This document shows, one piece after another, positions 1 through 7,898 of a stretch of DNA of 64,000 nt. The translations under genes were made by a program, and so were the position numbers. Below the pieces are notes generated by a model. The model saw nothing but the letters and a program-made list of their open reading frames with translations. It was not told the DNA's origin and did no database searches. How positions within the stretch are numbered: the stretch's first letter is position 1; each line of letters starts with the position of its first letter. Origin of the DNA: Bacillota bacterium (lineage in GTDB: Bacteria > Bacillota > Clostridia > Christensenellales > UMGS416); assembly GCA_023398815.1 (NCBI GenBank), contig JAEWRW010000014.1:19581-83580 (forward strand), given 5' to 3'.

Positions 1-539
1 TAGATGTCGTTCTCACCCTCGATGACCTTGCTTTCCGCGTACATCTTGGCGTACTTCTCGTTGATGTACTGGAAGTTGAGCATCCAGGAGTACATGACGT
101 TCTCCTCGCCCTCGGGGATCAGCAGGTGGGCCTTCACCATGAACTCGGGGTCGAGGCCGATGAGAACCTGGGCGTGGTACATCACGCGGTTGCGGCTGTT
201 GTAGATGGCCTCGCGCACGATGGTGCAGTACTTGTCTTCGCTCACATCCGGCTCGCCCAAGATGCGGCGGGCGGCGGCAGCGCGGCCATAGACTGAGCCG
301 TCGTTGAAGAGCAGCACCTTGGCGTCGCTGGGCAGGCCGATGTCGCCGGGCTTATAGACCGGCAGATCGGTCACAACGGTGCCGGGCGCGTCACAGGCCA
401 AGCGATAGGCCTCCGCCAGCGAGTCGACACGGATGACGTTGTTGCCGTAGAACGCGGTCTCAATCGTCGTCTTGGCCATGGAGAGATGAGGGCTCTTGAT
501 GCGGATCTCATCCCACTTGTAGGTTTGTTTGGTAGCCAT
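1..539 (-). CDS. PEPCK-like protein, N-terminal part (runs off window)
   Basis: 179 codons are visible from an ATG at 539 that is preceded by a strong AAGGAGG (545-551). The 3' end lies outside the window. The segment around MYHAQVLIGLDPEFMVKAHL resembles the N-terminal domain of a divergent ATP-dependent phosphoenolpyruvate carboxykinase branch found in Clostridia. Canonical PEPCKs carry an AFxGADPxxRLxVR-type stretch at the equivalent place. The P-loop and metal-binding residues that would settle the matter are not in the window. If correct, the enzyme interconverts oxaloacetate and phosphoenolpyruvate in the cytosol. It has its own promoter and leader and is divergent from the next gene. 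The family call is from memory of similar sequences and is moderate only. Confidence 0.5.
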   Translation of the reverse strand, partial: MATKQTYKWDEIRIKSPHLSMAKTTIETAFYGNNVIRVDSLAEAYRLACDAPGTVVTDLPVYKPGDIGLPSDAKVLLFNDGSVYGRAAAARRILGEPDVSEDKYCTIVREAIYNSRNRVMYHAQVLIGLDPEFMVKAHLLIPEGEENVMYSWMLNFQYINEKYAKMYAESKVIEGENDI

Positions 540-631
540 TCTATGCCTCCTTGAAAGTATTTGCGGCACAAGCTGTTTTGCCGAAAAACGCAGGATTTCG
601 CAAAATTTACCTGCAATTTTCCCCATTCTGG

Positions 632-660
632 AGTATACCCCCGGAGCGCAAAAAAGGCAA
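632..660 (-). promoter_or_regulatory. Sigma-A-type promoter for the PEPCK-like gene
   Basis: Read on the minus strand: TTGCCT (655-660), a 17-bp spacer, TATACT (632-637). Transcription should start near 625, leaving a leader of about 85 nt before the ATG at 539. Confidence 0.6.
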
Positions 661-947
661 GAGCCAAATTGCAAAACCTGCATGTTCCTCCCGGGGCATA
701 CTGCATAATATGGGAAGGAGACATTATAATTATACAGTTCTTCAGTGAAAAATGAAACATCGGCATGGCAATCCTGCACGTCAAGGACGGTTCTGGGTGC
801 TTGCTGCGGCCATCCTGCCACGGGGAGGGGGTTGTGTCGCTGCCGCACACCGCATAATAATTCGTGAAAAATTTGACGAAAAATGCTGCGGAATCTGCGG
901 CAGGCATGGATTGGCCGGGGCATGGCGGTGCCACCGGGCGAAAAGAT

Positions 948-976
948 TTGTATCGCAGGGCGTCCTCTGTTATAAT
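948..976 (+). promoter_or_regulatory. Promoter for the 3-TM protein gene
   Basis: TTGTAT (948-953), 17-bp spacer, perfect TATAAT (971-976), 40 bp before the ATG at 1016. Between 661 and 947 I see no supported gene; the short open frames there have no ribosome site or recognisable product. Confidence 0.6.
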
Positions 977-1015
977 TCTGGAAACGGAACGCCGCCCGGA
1001 ACCGGAGGGATCGCC

Positions 1016-1504
1016 ATGGATGTGAGTTTGAACGCCAAGGCTTCGACACCGCAGTTTTTCAGCGCCCTGCTGGAGGAATACAAGATTCGCCTGGACACGC
1101 TGGAGAATGGCCGTGCTCGCACGCTCAACACCCTGCCGGTGCTGTCACTGACGGCGTTGCTCTTCGCTTGGTATACCTTCTCGTCCGATGCGCTGCAGGT
1201 CAAGGCTTGGTTCATCATCGCACTGGTAGGGTTGGCGGCGTTCTTCGCGGGGCTGGTGTTTCTCATCAGCGCGGCCAGCCACAAAGGCCTGGTGCGTGCC
1301 GACGTCAACGCCCTGCTGCGGGCAGCCAAGCTGCCGGACGCCGAGGCAAGCGAGGCCATGGGCGATATCTACATCGACCGGATCAACGACCTCGATCGCA
1401 TGGTGGAGCGGCAGGAGCGCCACTACCGCACCGGCATCTGGATGGAGTACGCCTTCGTGGGCATCTCCGTCATCGCGTTGCTGCTGCGGGCGCTGATGGG
1501 CTGA
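1016..1504 (+). CDS. Small three-TM membrane protein of unknown function
   Basis: 162 aa from the ATG at 1016, chosen over upstream in-frame starts because GGAGG (1004-1008) and a TATAAT promoter sit just before it. An N-terminal amphipathic stretch (residues 12-36) is followed by TM1 (about 39-55), TM2 (about 64-86), a soluble loop (87-140) predicted to be helical and rich in charged residues, and TM3 (about 143-160). Two close TM helices, a helical cytosolic segment and a terminal TM resemble the general plan of SLATT or Pycsar-effector-like (DUF5706) membrane proteins, but I see no diagnostic motif and no partner nucleotide cyclase beside it. It is monocistronic. Function unknown. Confidence 0.75.
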   Translation: MDVSLNAKASTPQFFSALLEEYKIRLDTLENGRARTLNTLPVLSLTALLFAWYTFSSDALQVKAWFIIALVGLAAFFAGLVFLISAASHKGLVRADVNALLRAAKLPDAEASEAMGDIYIDRINDLDRMVERQERHYRTGIWMEYAFVGISVIALLLRALMG

Positions 1505-1612
1505 CAAACCAAAAAGAATGAAACACACGCCGATGGGGCAGACGCTCCGGCGGCGTTTTGCACGGACAGCGCCGCTGGCGGGCGGGCCAGCTGCGGGGAG
1601 GGAGACTGTGCC

Positions 1613-2590
1613 ATGCGCATGGACCGCCTGCTTGGCATTATGACGGCGCTTCTCAACCGGGGCGTCGTTTCTTCGCGCGACTTGGCTGAGCGGTTTGAGG
1701 TGTCCCCCCGCACCATCGCACGGGACATGTGCACGCTGGAGCAGGCCGGTATCCCTGTGCGATCCATTGTGGGGGCCGGCGGCGGGTACGAGATCCTCGA
1801 CACGTTCCGGCCGGGCAAGGGCATCGCCACGGCTGAGGACTGGCGCAACATCGTGGTGTCCCTGCAGGCCCTGTGCTCGGCCTATGACCGGGGCAATGCC
1901 GGGGAGACGCTGGCCCGCTTTCTCGAGGCCGGTGTGGCGGTGGAGCAGAGGATGTCCATCGACCTGGGCGTCCGCCGGGAGGGGGATAGTACCTCCGAGT
2001 CCTTGGCCCTTCTGGACCGTGCCATCGCCGGGCGAGCCGTCGTCGCCTTTGCCTACACCGGTGCGGATGGCCAAACACAGTGCCGCCTGGTCGAGCCGCT
2101 GGTGCTCTCTTACCGCTGGTACGCGTGGTACCTGTTGGCTTACTGCCGCCAAAGGCAGGATTACCGCATTTTTAAGCTGAGCCGCATGACAGGCCTGACG
2201 GTGACCGACGAGCACTTTGCCGCCGTTCACCCCGCCCCTGAGGAGTTGTTGGATACCCTATGGAACCGCGACGACCGCGTTTACCACACCGTGCGACTCC
2301 GGTGCCGTGGGGAGGATCGGGTTGTCATCCACGAGTATTTCAGCGGCACCGTCACCGAGGAGCTGCCCGATGGCGGTTTCGTCCTGACACTGCAGATGCC
2401 CGAGGGGGAACGACCGTGGCTCTCGCGGTTGCTAGGGTTCGGCGGCCGGGTGGAGGTGCTGGAGCCGCCCGAACTGCGACAGAGGTTATTGTCAACCGCC
2501 AAAGAGATTCTTGGCCTTTATGAAAACCCGGACAATATGGTGTCGCCATTGACGTGCTATACTGGGGGCACCGAAACGCAGGAGGAATGA
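1613..2590 (+). CDS. WYL-domain transcriptional regulator
   Basis: 325 aa. Residues 1-60 form a DeoR-like winged helix-turn-helix (VVSSRDLAERFEVSPRTIAR). The central/C-terminal part is a WYL ligand-sensing domain with the signature stretch YRWYAWYLLAYCRQRQDYR (about residues 162-180) followed by FKLSRM. A C-terminal WCX-like extension completes the usual 300-330 aa architecture. GGAGGGAG precedes the ATG at 1613. The gene is followed after 3 nt by a GNAT acetyltransferase, so the two are probably co-transcribed. WYL regulators respond to small ligands or nucleic acid; the ligand here is not predictable. Confidence 0.88.
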   Translation: MRMDRLLGIMTALLNRGVVSSRDLAERFEVSPRTIARDMCTLEQAGIPVRSIVGAGGGYEILDTFRPGKGIATAEDWRNIVVSLQALCSAYDRGNAGETLARFLEAGVAVEQRMSIDLGVRREGDSTSESLALLDRAIAGRAVVAFAYTGADGQTQCRLVEPLVLSYRWYAWYLLAYCRQRQDYRIFKLSRMTGLTVTDEHFAAVHPAPEELLDTLWNRDDRVYHTVRLRCRGEDRVVIHEYFSGTVTEELPDGGFVLTLQMPEGERPWLSRLLGFGGRVEVLEPPELRQRLLSTAKEILGLYENPDNMVSPLTCYTGGTETQEE

Positions 2591-2593
2591 TCC

Positions 2594-3160
2594 ATGGTGA
2601 CAAGGAATGTGTACGATGTCTGTCCGGTCTACGAGAGTGCCCGGTTCCAGCTGCGGCTGGTGGAGCGGGACGACGCGGAGGCTCTGCTGCGCTGCTACGC
2701 CGACCCGGCGGCCCGGCCCTGTTTCAACATGGACAATTGTGACTTTGGGTACGACGAGGCGCCCTCCCTGGAGACCCAGCGCCGCGTCGTGGACATCTGG
2801 CTTGAGGTGTACCGTCTCCGCCAGTTTGTGCGCTTCGCCATTGTGGACCGGGCCGACGGCGCGGCCGTGGGCACGGTGGAGATGTTCGGCGGCAAGCACG
2901 GTGTGCTGCGTGTGGACATCGCTTCCGCCTATGAAACGCAGGAAGCGCTGGCCGAGCTCTTCGGCCTGGCCGACGCGTTCTTCGGCGACTTTGGCTGTGA
3001 GCGTATGGTGACGAAGGTTTTTGACGCCTCGCCCCAGCGCACCCGCGCCCTGGTGGCCTGCGGGTTTGCGCCCTACCCGGCGGGGGAGGACTGGACGCGG
3101 GACGGGTACTGGGCCAAGCTCGCCCCTGCCGCGCCCTTGCCCTCACCTGCCGGGAGCTGA
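2594..3160 (+). CDS. GNAT-family N-acetyltransferase (RimJ/RimL-like)
   Basis: 188 aa, starting 3 nt after the WYL regulator stop with GGAGG just upstream. The protein begins with a typical RimJ-type motif (residues 15-30, FQLRLVERDDAEALL), a central strand segment (FAIVDRADGAAVGTVEMFG) and a C-terminal helix pair (PQRTRALVACGFAPY) like the end of the GNAT fold. It should transfer an acetyl group from acetyl-CoA to an amine; the substrate is unknown. The last dozen residues (after YWAKLAP) are proline/alanine-rich and look like out-of-frame read-through, which matters for the adjoining gene. Confidence 0.75.
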   Translation: MVTRNVYDVCPVYESARFQLRLVERDDAEALLRCYADPAARPCFNMDNCDFGYDEAPSLETQRRVVDIWLEVYRLRQFVRFAIVDRADGAAVGTVEMFGGKHGVLRVDIASAYETQEALAELFGLADAFFGDFGCERMVTKVFDASPQRTRALVACGFAPYPAGEDWTRDGYWAKLAPAAPLPSPAGS

Positions 3161-3201
3161 CGCCGGCGCTGGTCGAGGATTACCTGCATTTCTTTGACCA
3201 C

Positions 3202-3702
3202 GTGGCCTTTGCCGACCACCCCGAATGGGGCAACTGCTACTGCATGCACTTCCACGATGAGCAGGCCATGGGGAACGACGCCAGCACCAACCGCGACCGC
3301 GCTGTCGCTGCCATCCAAAGCGGGCGACTGCAGGGGTACCTGGCCTATGACGGCGAAGACGTGGCGGGTTGGTGCAACGCCGGTGACAAGGGATCCTTCC
3401 CGAATCTTGACCTGCCTACGGAATTGCGGGAGGACAACGACCGGGGCGGTCACGTGCTGTCAGTGGTGTGCCTCACGGTGGCCCCTGCTTTGCGTGGGCG
3501 GGGCGTGGCGGCCGCACTGCTGGCCCAGGTGTGTGCCGACTCTGCGGCGCGGGGCTGCGACTGGGTGGAGGGGTACCCCCAGTTGGATACGACCGGCCCG
3601 TACGACAACCACCACGGCCCGTTGGGGTTGTATGAGAAGCTCGGGTTCGCGGTGCACCGCTCGCTTGCCCACCAGGCGGTGGTGCGCAAGGTGCTGCGGT
3701 AG
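3202..3702 (+). CDS. GNAT-family N-acetyltransferase, start uncertain
   Basis: 166 aa from GTG at 3202. The GNAT core is clear: VVCLTVAPALRGRGVAAALL carries the acetyl-CoA-binding R-G-x-G motif, and the C-terminal LGLYEKLGFAVHRS is the usual last helix/strand. The conserved-looking N-terminus (ELTPALVEDYLHFFDH) is encoded upstream of the GTG in the same frame, from about 3154, where no ATG/GTG/TTG with a ribosome site exists. That frame overlaps the end of the preceding GNAT gene. One missing base near 3120-3160 would fuse the two genes into a tandem GNAT protein. Either the fusion has been broken or the start is unusual. Confidence 0.7.
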   Translation: MAFADHPEWGNCYCMHFHDEQAMGNDASTNRDRAVAAIQSGRLQGYLAYDGEDVAGWCNAGDKGSFPNLDLPTELREDNDRGGHVLSVVCLTVAPALRGRGVAAALLAQVCADSAARGCDWVEGYPQLDTTGPYDNHHGPLGLYEKLGFAVHRSLAHQAVVRKVLR

Positions 3703-3914
3703 ACACTTGGCTTCACCATTCACACACGAAGAGAGCCGCCGGTGACGTGCTGTTTTGGCCGCTGCCGGCGGTTTTGTTCTGCCTGCAGCCGGGGTCGGCG
3801 ACGGCGTTCGCGCGCGAGTGGCGCGAAGGGGAAGGGCCTTGGTCGCACCGCGCGCAGCGGGGCGATATTTTGCCTTTTTCATCGAAAAATAGGAAAGCAA
3901 GTCAGATAAACGGC

Positions 3915-3943
3915 TATACAAAATATGGGAATGGGTTTATAAT
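3915..3943 (+). promoter_or_regulatory. nrdD promoter
   Basis: TATACA (3915-3920), 17-bp spacer, perfect TATAAT (3938-3943), 60 bp upstream of the nrdD ATG. It is overlapped by two NrdR-like boxes, which suggests repression by NrdR. Confidence 0.6.
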
Positions 3944-3962
3944 CAACCACAACGTCTTGTGG
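3916..3962 (+). promoter_or_regulatory. Tandem NrdR-box-like operators upstream of nrdD
   Basis: Two 16-bp sites with centres 31 bp apart (three helical turns), the spacing usual for NrdR. The downstream site (3947-3962) is an inverted repeat, CCACAA-N4-TTGTGG, close to the NrdR consensus ACACAATATATTGTGT. The upstream site (3916-3931) matches the consensus at 10 of 16 positions. They cover the -35 region and the probable transcription start. NrdR itself is encoded at 48139-48591. Confidence 0.6.
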
Positions 3963-4002
3963 CTTGAGCCACTTGGGCGTACTTGGACAAGGAGGTCGCG
4001 GC

Positions 4003-6105
4003 ATGGCTGGCATTGAGAAGATTCGCAAGCGCAATGGATCCCTGGAACCCTTCAAGGTGGAGAAGATTACTTGGGCCATCTTCAAGGCCGCGACGGCGGT
4101 GGGCGGCAACGACTATGCCCGCGCCGAGGAGCTGTCGGCCGAGGTGGTAGAGGCTGCCTCCGCGCGCTACCCCGACGGCGTCGCCGAGGTGGAGGCCATC
4201 CAGGACATTGTGGAGAAGACCCTCATTGAGCATGGCCATGCCCGTACCGCCAAGGCCTTCATCCTATACCGCGAGAAGCGCAAGGGCGCCCGGGAACTGA
4301 ACGCGCTGGTGGGCGCTACCATCAACATGTTCAGCGATTATCTGCAGGATAAGGACTGGCACATTCAGGAGAACGCCAATACCCAGCGCAGCATCAACGG
4401 CCTCAACAATTACATCCGGGAGGCCTTTACCAAGCAGTATTGGCTGCACGAGATTTACCCCGAAGACATCCGCGAGGCCCATTCGAGCGGTGACATCCAC
4501 CTGCATGATCTGGGGTTCTTCGGCCCCTACTGCGCGGGGTGGGATCTGCGCCAGCTGCTGCTTGATGGTTTTGGCGGCGTGTCCGGCAAGGTGGAGAGTT
4601 CGCCGTCCAAGCACCTGCGTAGTTTCTTGGGGCAGATCGTCAACTCCACCTTCACCACCCAGGGGGAGACCGCCGGGGCTCAGGCGTGGAGCAGCATCGA
4701 CACCTACTGCGCGCCGTTCATCCGGTATGACCACATGGATTATGCCCAGGTGAAGCAGGCCCTGCAGGAGTTCATCTTCAACATCAACGTACCCACCCGC
4801 GTGGGGTTCCAGTGCCCGTTCTCCAACCTGACGTTTGACATCGTCGTGCCCCGCACGCTGGCCAGTCAGGCTGTCATCGTGGGCGGGCAGTACACCGACG
4901 ACGTGTATGGCGACTTCCAGCCCGAGATGGACCTCTTCAACCAGGCGTTCTGTGACGTGATGCTCGAGGGAGACAGCAAGGGCCGGGTGTTCACCTTCCC
5001 CATCCCCACCATCAATGTGACCAATGACTTCGATTGGGACAGCCCGGTGGTCAACCGCTTCATGGAGATCACCTGCAAGTACGGCATTCCCTATTTCTCC
5101 AACTACATCAACTCCGACCTGTCGCCGGAGGACGCGGTCTCCATGTGCTGCCGCCTGCGGCTCGATACCACCGAGCTCCGGAAGCGCGGCGGCGGCCTCT
5201 TCGGCTCCAACCCCATGACGGGCAGCATCGGCGTGGTCACGGTGAACCTGCCGCGCATCGGCTATCTCTCCCGCACGGAGTCGGAGTTCAAGGCCCGCCT
5301 GTGGCGCATGGTCCACCTGGCCAAGGCTTCGCTGGAGATCAAACGCAAGGTCATTGAGGATCAAACCCAGAAGGGGCTGTATCCCTACTCGGCCTACTAC
5401 CTGCGTGATATCAAGGCCCGCACCGGGCGTTATTGGTACAACCACTTCAACACCATTGGCATCGTGGGCATGAACGAGGCTCTGATGAACTTCATGGGCC
5501 GCGACCTCACCACCCCCGAGGGGCAGGACTTCGCCCAGCGGATGATGGAATACATGCGCGGGCTCCTGATGGACATCCAGGCCGAGACGGGCAACTTCTA
5601 CAACCTGGAGGCCACCCCGGCCGAGGGCACCAGCTATCGCCTGGCGCTGGCCGACAAGGGCAGCTACCCCGACATCCAGACTGCCGGCACGCCCGAGGCA
5701 CCCTATTACACCAACTCCACCCAGCTGCCGGTGGGGTTCACCGACGATATCTTTGAGACCCTGGACCTGCAGGATGAGCTGCAGAGCGGCTACACCGGCG
5801 GCACGGTGCTGCACCTCTACCTGGGGGAGCGCATCGGTGACATTGAGGTGGCCAAGAACCTCATCCGCAAGATCTTCACGAAATATAAGCTGCCCTACAT
5901 CTCGCTCACGCCCACGTTCTCCATCTGCAACAGCCATGGTTACATCGCCGGGGAGCACTTCTCCTGCCCCACCTGCGGGGCCGACACCGAGGTGTGGAGC
6001 CGGGTGACCGGGTACCTGCGGCCGGTGCAGAATTACAACCGCGGCAAGCGGCAGGAGTATGCCGACCGGGTCAAGTACACCATCAACCGGGGTGCGCTGC
6101 GCTGA
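4003..6105 (+). CDS. nrdD: Anaerobic (class III) ribonucleoside-triphosphate reductase
   Basis: 700 aa from the ATG at 4003, placed by AAGGAGG 6 nt upstream; an in-frame TTG at 3964 has no such site. Reduces ribonucleoside triphosphates to deoxyribonucleotides without oxygen. An N-terminal ATP-cone (residues about 5-95, allosteric) precedes the large glycyl-radical barrel. C-terminal cysteines C642, C655 and C658 (CPTC) probably contribute the zinc site, and SRVTGYLRPVQN carries the radical glycine, about G670. It is followed after 1 nt by its activase nrdG. Regulation by NrdR is likely from the promoter boxes. Confidence 0.95.
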   Translation: MAGIEKIRKRNGSLEPFKVEKITWAIFKAATAVGGNDYARAEELSAEVVEAASARYPDGVAEVEAIQDIVEKTLIEHGHARTAKAFILYREKRKGARELNALVGATINMFSDYLQDKDWHIQENANTQRSINGLNNYIREAFTKQYWLHEIYPEDIREAHSSGDIHLHDLGFFGPYCAGWDLRQLLLDGFGGVSGKVESSPSKHLRSFLGQIVNSTFTTQGETAGAQAWSSIDTYCAPFIRYDHMDYAQVKQALQEFIFNINVPTRVGFQCPFSNLTFDIVVPRTLASQAVIVGGQYTDDVYGDFQPEMDLFNQAFCDVMLEGDSKGRVFTFPIPTINVTNDFDWDSPVVNRFMEITCKYGIPYFSNYINSDLSPEDAVSMCCRLRLDTTELRKRGGGLFGSNPMTGSIGVVTVNLPRIGYLSRTESEFKARLWRMVHLAKASLEIKRKVIEDQTQKGLYPYSAYYLRDIKARTGRYWYNHFNTIGIVGMNEALMNFMGRDLTTPEGQDFAQRMMEYMRGLLMDIQAETGNFYNLEATPAEGTSYRLALADKGSYPDIQTAGTPEAPYYTNSTQLPVGFTDDIFETLDLQDELQSGYTGGTVLHLYLGERIGDIEVAKNLIRKIFTKYKLPYISLTPTFSICNSHGYIAGEHFSCPTCGADTEVWSRVTGYLRPVQNYNRGKRQEYADRVKYTINRGALR

Positions 6106-6106
6106 C

Positions 6107-6796
6107 ATGCGCATCGCCGGGTTTGTACGCAACTCCTTTGTAGACTACCCGGGTAAGATTGCCGCGGTGCTCTTCCTGCCCGGGTGCAATTGGGATTGCT
6201 TCTTCTGCCACAACCGGGATCTTATCGCCGGCGACGGGCCGACGGTGGAGGAGGGGACGGTGTGGGCGCACCTGGAGCGGCGGCGGGGAATGCTGGATGG
6301 CGTGGTGGTGACCGGCGGCGAGCCGACGCTGCACGCCGACCTGCCCGACCTGCTGCGTCGCATCCGTTCGCTGGGCCTGCTGTGCAAGCTCGACACCAAC
6401 GGTTCCCGGCCGGAGGTGGTGGAGGCGCTGCTGGATGAGGGGCTCCTCGACTATGTGGCGCTGGACATCAAGACCCTGCCGGGTGAGTTTCACTCGGTCT
6501 GCGGCCCGGCGGCCGACCCGGACACCGTGTGGCGCACGCTGGCGCTGCTGCGTTCCTCGGGCGTGGCTTTTGAGTGCCGCACGACCTTCCTGCCCCAGCT
6601 CACCGTGGAGGACATCGCCGAGCTGGCGGCTCTTCTGGCGCCGGTGCCGCGCTGGGCGCTGCAGGCCTACCGCCGGCCAGAGCGCTACCGGCCGGAGGAT
6701 CGCTTCCGCGTGGAGGCCGCTGCCCACCCGCCGGAGGAGATGCGTTGCGCCGCCGAAGCCGCGCGAGGATGTGCTGGGGAAGTGACGCTTCGCTAG
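6107..6796 (+). CDS. nrdG: Anaerobic RNR activating radical-SAM protein
   Basis: 229 aa, ATG at 6107 immediately after the nrdD stop. The radical-SAM cluster motif C-x3-C-x2-C is visible as GCNWDCFFCHN (C27, C31, C34), followed by the TGGEPT SAM-binding motif. It reduces S-adenosylmethionine to generate the glycyl radical on NrdD. It is longer than the about 155-aa E. coli NrdG and belongs to the long Clostridia/Thermotoga-type form (NrdG2/TIGR02495-like). Translational coupling with nrdD is implied by the 1-nt gap. Confidence 0.92.
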   Translation: MRIAGFVRNSFVDYPGKIAAVLFLPGCNWDCFFCHNRDLIAGDGPTVEEGTVWAHLERRRGMLDGVVVTGGEPTLHADLPDLLRRIRSLGLLCKLDTNGSRPEVVEALLDEGLLDYVALDIKTLPGEFHSVCGPAADPDTVWRTLALLRSSGVAFECRTTFLPQLTVEDIAELAALLAPVPRWALQAYRRPERYRPEDRFRVEAAAHPPEEMRCAAEAARGCAGEVTLR

Positions 6797-6905
6797 TCGC
6801 TTCGCTTTCGCGCCGGCTACTTCGCAACCGTCGCGAGTTCGAGCGCTTGTCTCAGCAATGCATCGCCCCCTGACGCGCAGGTCGCCAGGGGGGCGTTCAA
6901 TTTCA
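6797..6905 (-). repeat. Possible diverged copy of the hairpin-rich dispersed repeat (copy A)
   Basis: Read on the minus strand, a GC-rich hairpin (CGCCCCCCTG ... CAGGGGGCGA, about 6862-6896) is followed by GAGACAAGCGCTCGAA and a GGCGCGAAAGCG end that abuts the nrdG stop. The order hairpin, AACAAGCGCTTGAATCG-like block, GACGCGAAAGGC-like end matches copies B and C, but identity is modest (roughly 60% in the best block). The rest of the gap to 7282 holds no supported gene, only a TATACT (7186-7191) probably belonging to the next gene's promoter. Confidence 0.35.
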
Positions 6906-7282
6906 GCGCTCGTATTGGGTCGGGCGCAGGAGACGCCGGTGCGCCGGAAGGAGCGGCGGTGCATTGATCGAGCTGCTCTGCGCCTTGGCCGGATGAACCG
7001 GCCTGCGTCTGCGGAACGAGGCTGTGCACATTCAGGCCGTGGATTCCCGAGTGGCGAGCCATCTGGACATTTCCCTCGTGTTTTCCACTTTCGACGGCCC
7101 TCTCGATATGGCCTCGTGATGTGCCAAAACATGACGAATGAGGGGTTCCTCTGGCACCCCTGTGGCGTGTGGCCGGGGAATGTGCTATACTCAATTCACC
7201 CCCACTATGTACACGGAAGAGAGGCCGGGCGATTCGTGCGGTTGGCGCCGTCTACGCCGCCGATGGGGCGGGGAGGAGCGCG

Positions 7283-7888
7283 ATGATTGGCACGGTCGTC
7301 TTTGATGTCTACGGCGTCCTTGTGAAGGAGAGCCGAGGCAACCTCATTCCCTTTGTGCGGGAGCGGCGGCCCGAGCTGGAGTTGGATTTCGTGCGCGGCA
7401 TCTTCCGGTTGGGTGGGCTCGGGCGGCTGACGGGGCAGGAGATGCTGCACGCCATGGGCTTCCGGGGCGACCTGGCGGCGCTGGAGCGGGAGTATCTGGA
7501 CAACTGGCTGACGCTGGACCCGGAAACTGTGCCAACCCTTGCGTGGGCAGCGGCACGGTGGCCGCTGGCGGTCCTTTCCAACGACGTGGCACCGTGGAGC
7601 CGGTATGTGCTGGAGCGCTACGACCTCAACCGATTTTTTGGCGAGAAGGTCATCAGCGGCGATGTTGGGCTTCGCAAGCCCGACCCGGTCCTCTTTGAAC
7701 TCTTGCTGAGGCGGATGGGCCGCCCGGCGGGGGAATGTGTGTTCATAGACAACAGTGCCGCCAACCTGCGGGTGGCTCGGGCGCTGGGGTTGGCCACCAT
7801 CCACTTCAACCGCGATGGTGAGGAATACGACGGACTGCAGGTGGATGGCTTTGCAGAACTGCCAGCGGCGCTGGAATCCCTAGAATAA
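7283..7888 (+). CDS. HAD-superfamily hydrolase (haloacid dehalogenase/phosphatase-like)
   Basis: 201 aa from ATG 7283 (GGGGAGGAG upstream). HAD motif I is VVFDVYGVL (residues 5-13): the nucleophile Asp is present, but the usual second acid (D-x-D) is replaced by Tyr, as in haloacid dehalogenases and some YihX-like phosphatases. Motif II is LAVLSNDV, motif III the Lys in GLRKPDPVLF, and motif IV CVFIDNSAANL. Cytosolic. Substrate unknown; the D-x-Y form does not exclude phosphatase activity. It lies 10 nt upstream of yhaM and is probably co-transcribed. Confidence 0.85.
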   Translation: MIGTVVFDVYGVLVKESRGNLIPFVRERRPELELDFVRGIFRLGGLGRLTGQEMLHAMGFRGDLAALEREYLDNWLTLDPETVPTLAWAAARWPLAVLSNDVAPWSRYVLERYDLNRFFGEKVISGDVGLRKPDPVLFELLLRRMGRPAGECVFIDNSAANLRVARALGLATIHFNRDGEEYDGLQVDGFAELPAALESLE

Positions 7889-7898
7889 AGGAGATTGT

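Noticed and set aside
551..755. Short plus-strand frames in the 5' gap
   Set aside because: No ribosome site, no conserved-looking sequence, and they overlap the minus-strand promoter and leader of the PEPCK-like gene.
752..1015. N-terminal extension of the 3-TM protein frame
   Set aside because: The promoter TATAAT at 971-976 and GGAGG at 1004-1008 place the start at 1016; the extension lies upstream of the transcription start.
4264..6132. 622-codon open frame on the minus strand opposite nrdD
   Set aside because: It is antisense to a clear nrdD; long shadow frames are expected in GC-rich DNA and its composition (Gly/Val/His-rich, no domain) is of that kind.
6858..7286. 142-codon frame between nrdG and the HAD gene
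   Set aside because: Low-information Arg/Pro/Gly-rich translation across a candidate repeat; the true HAD start is at 7283.
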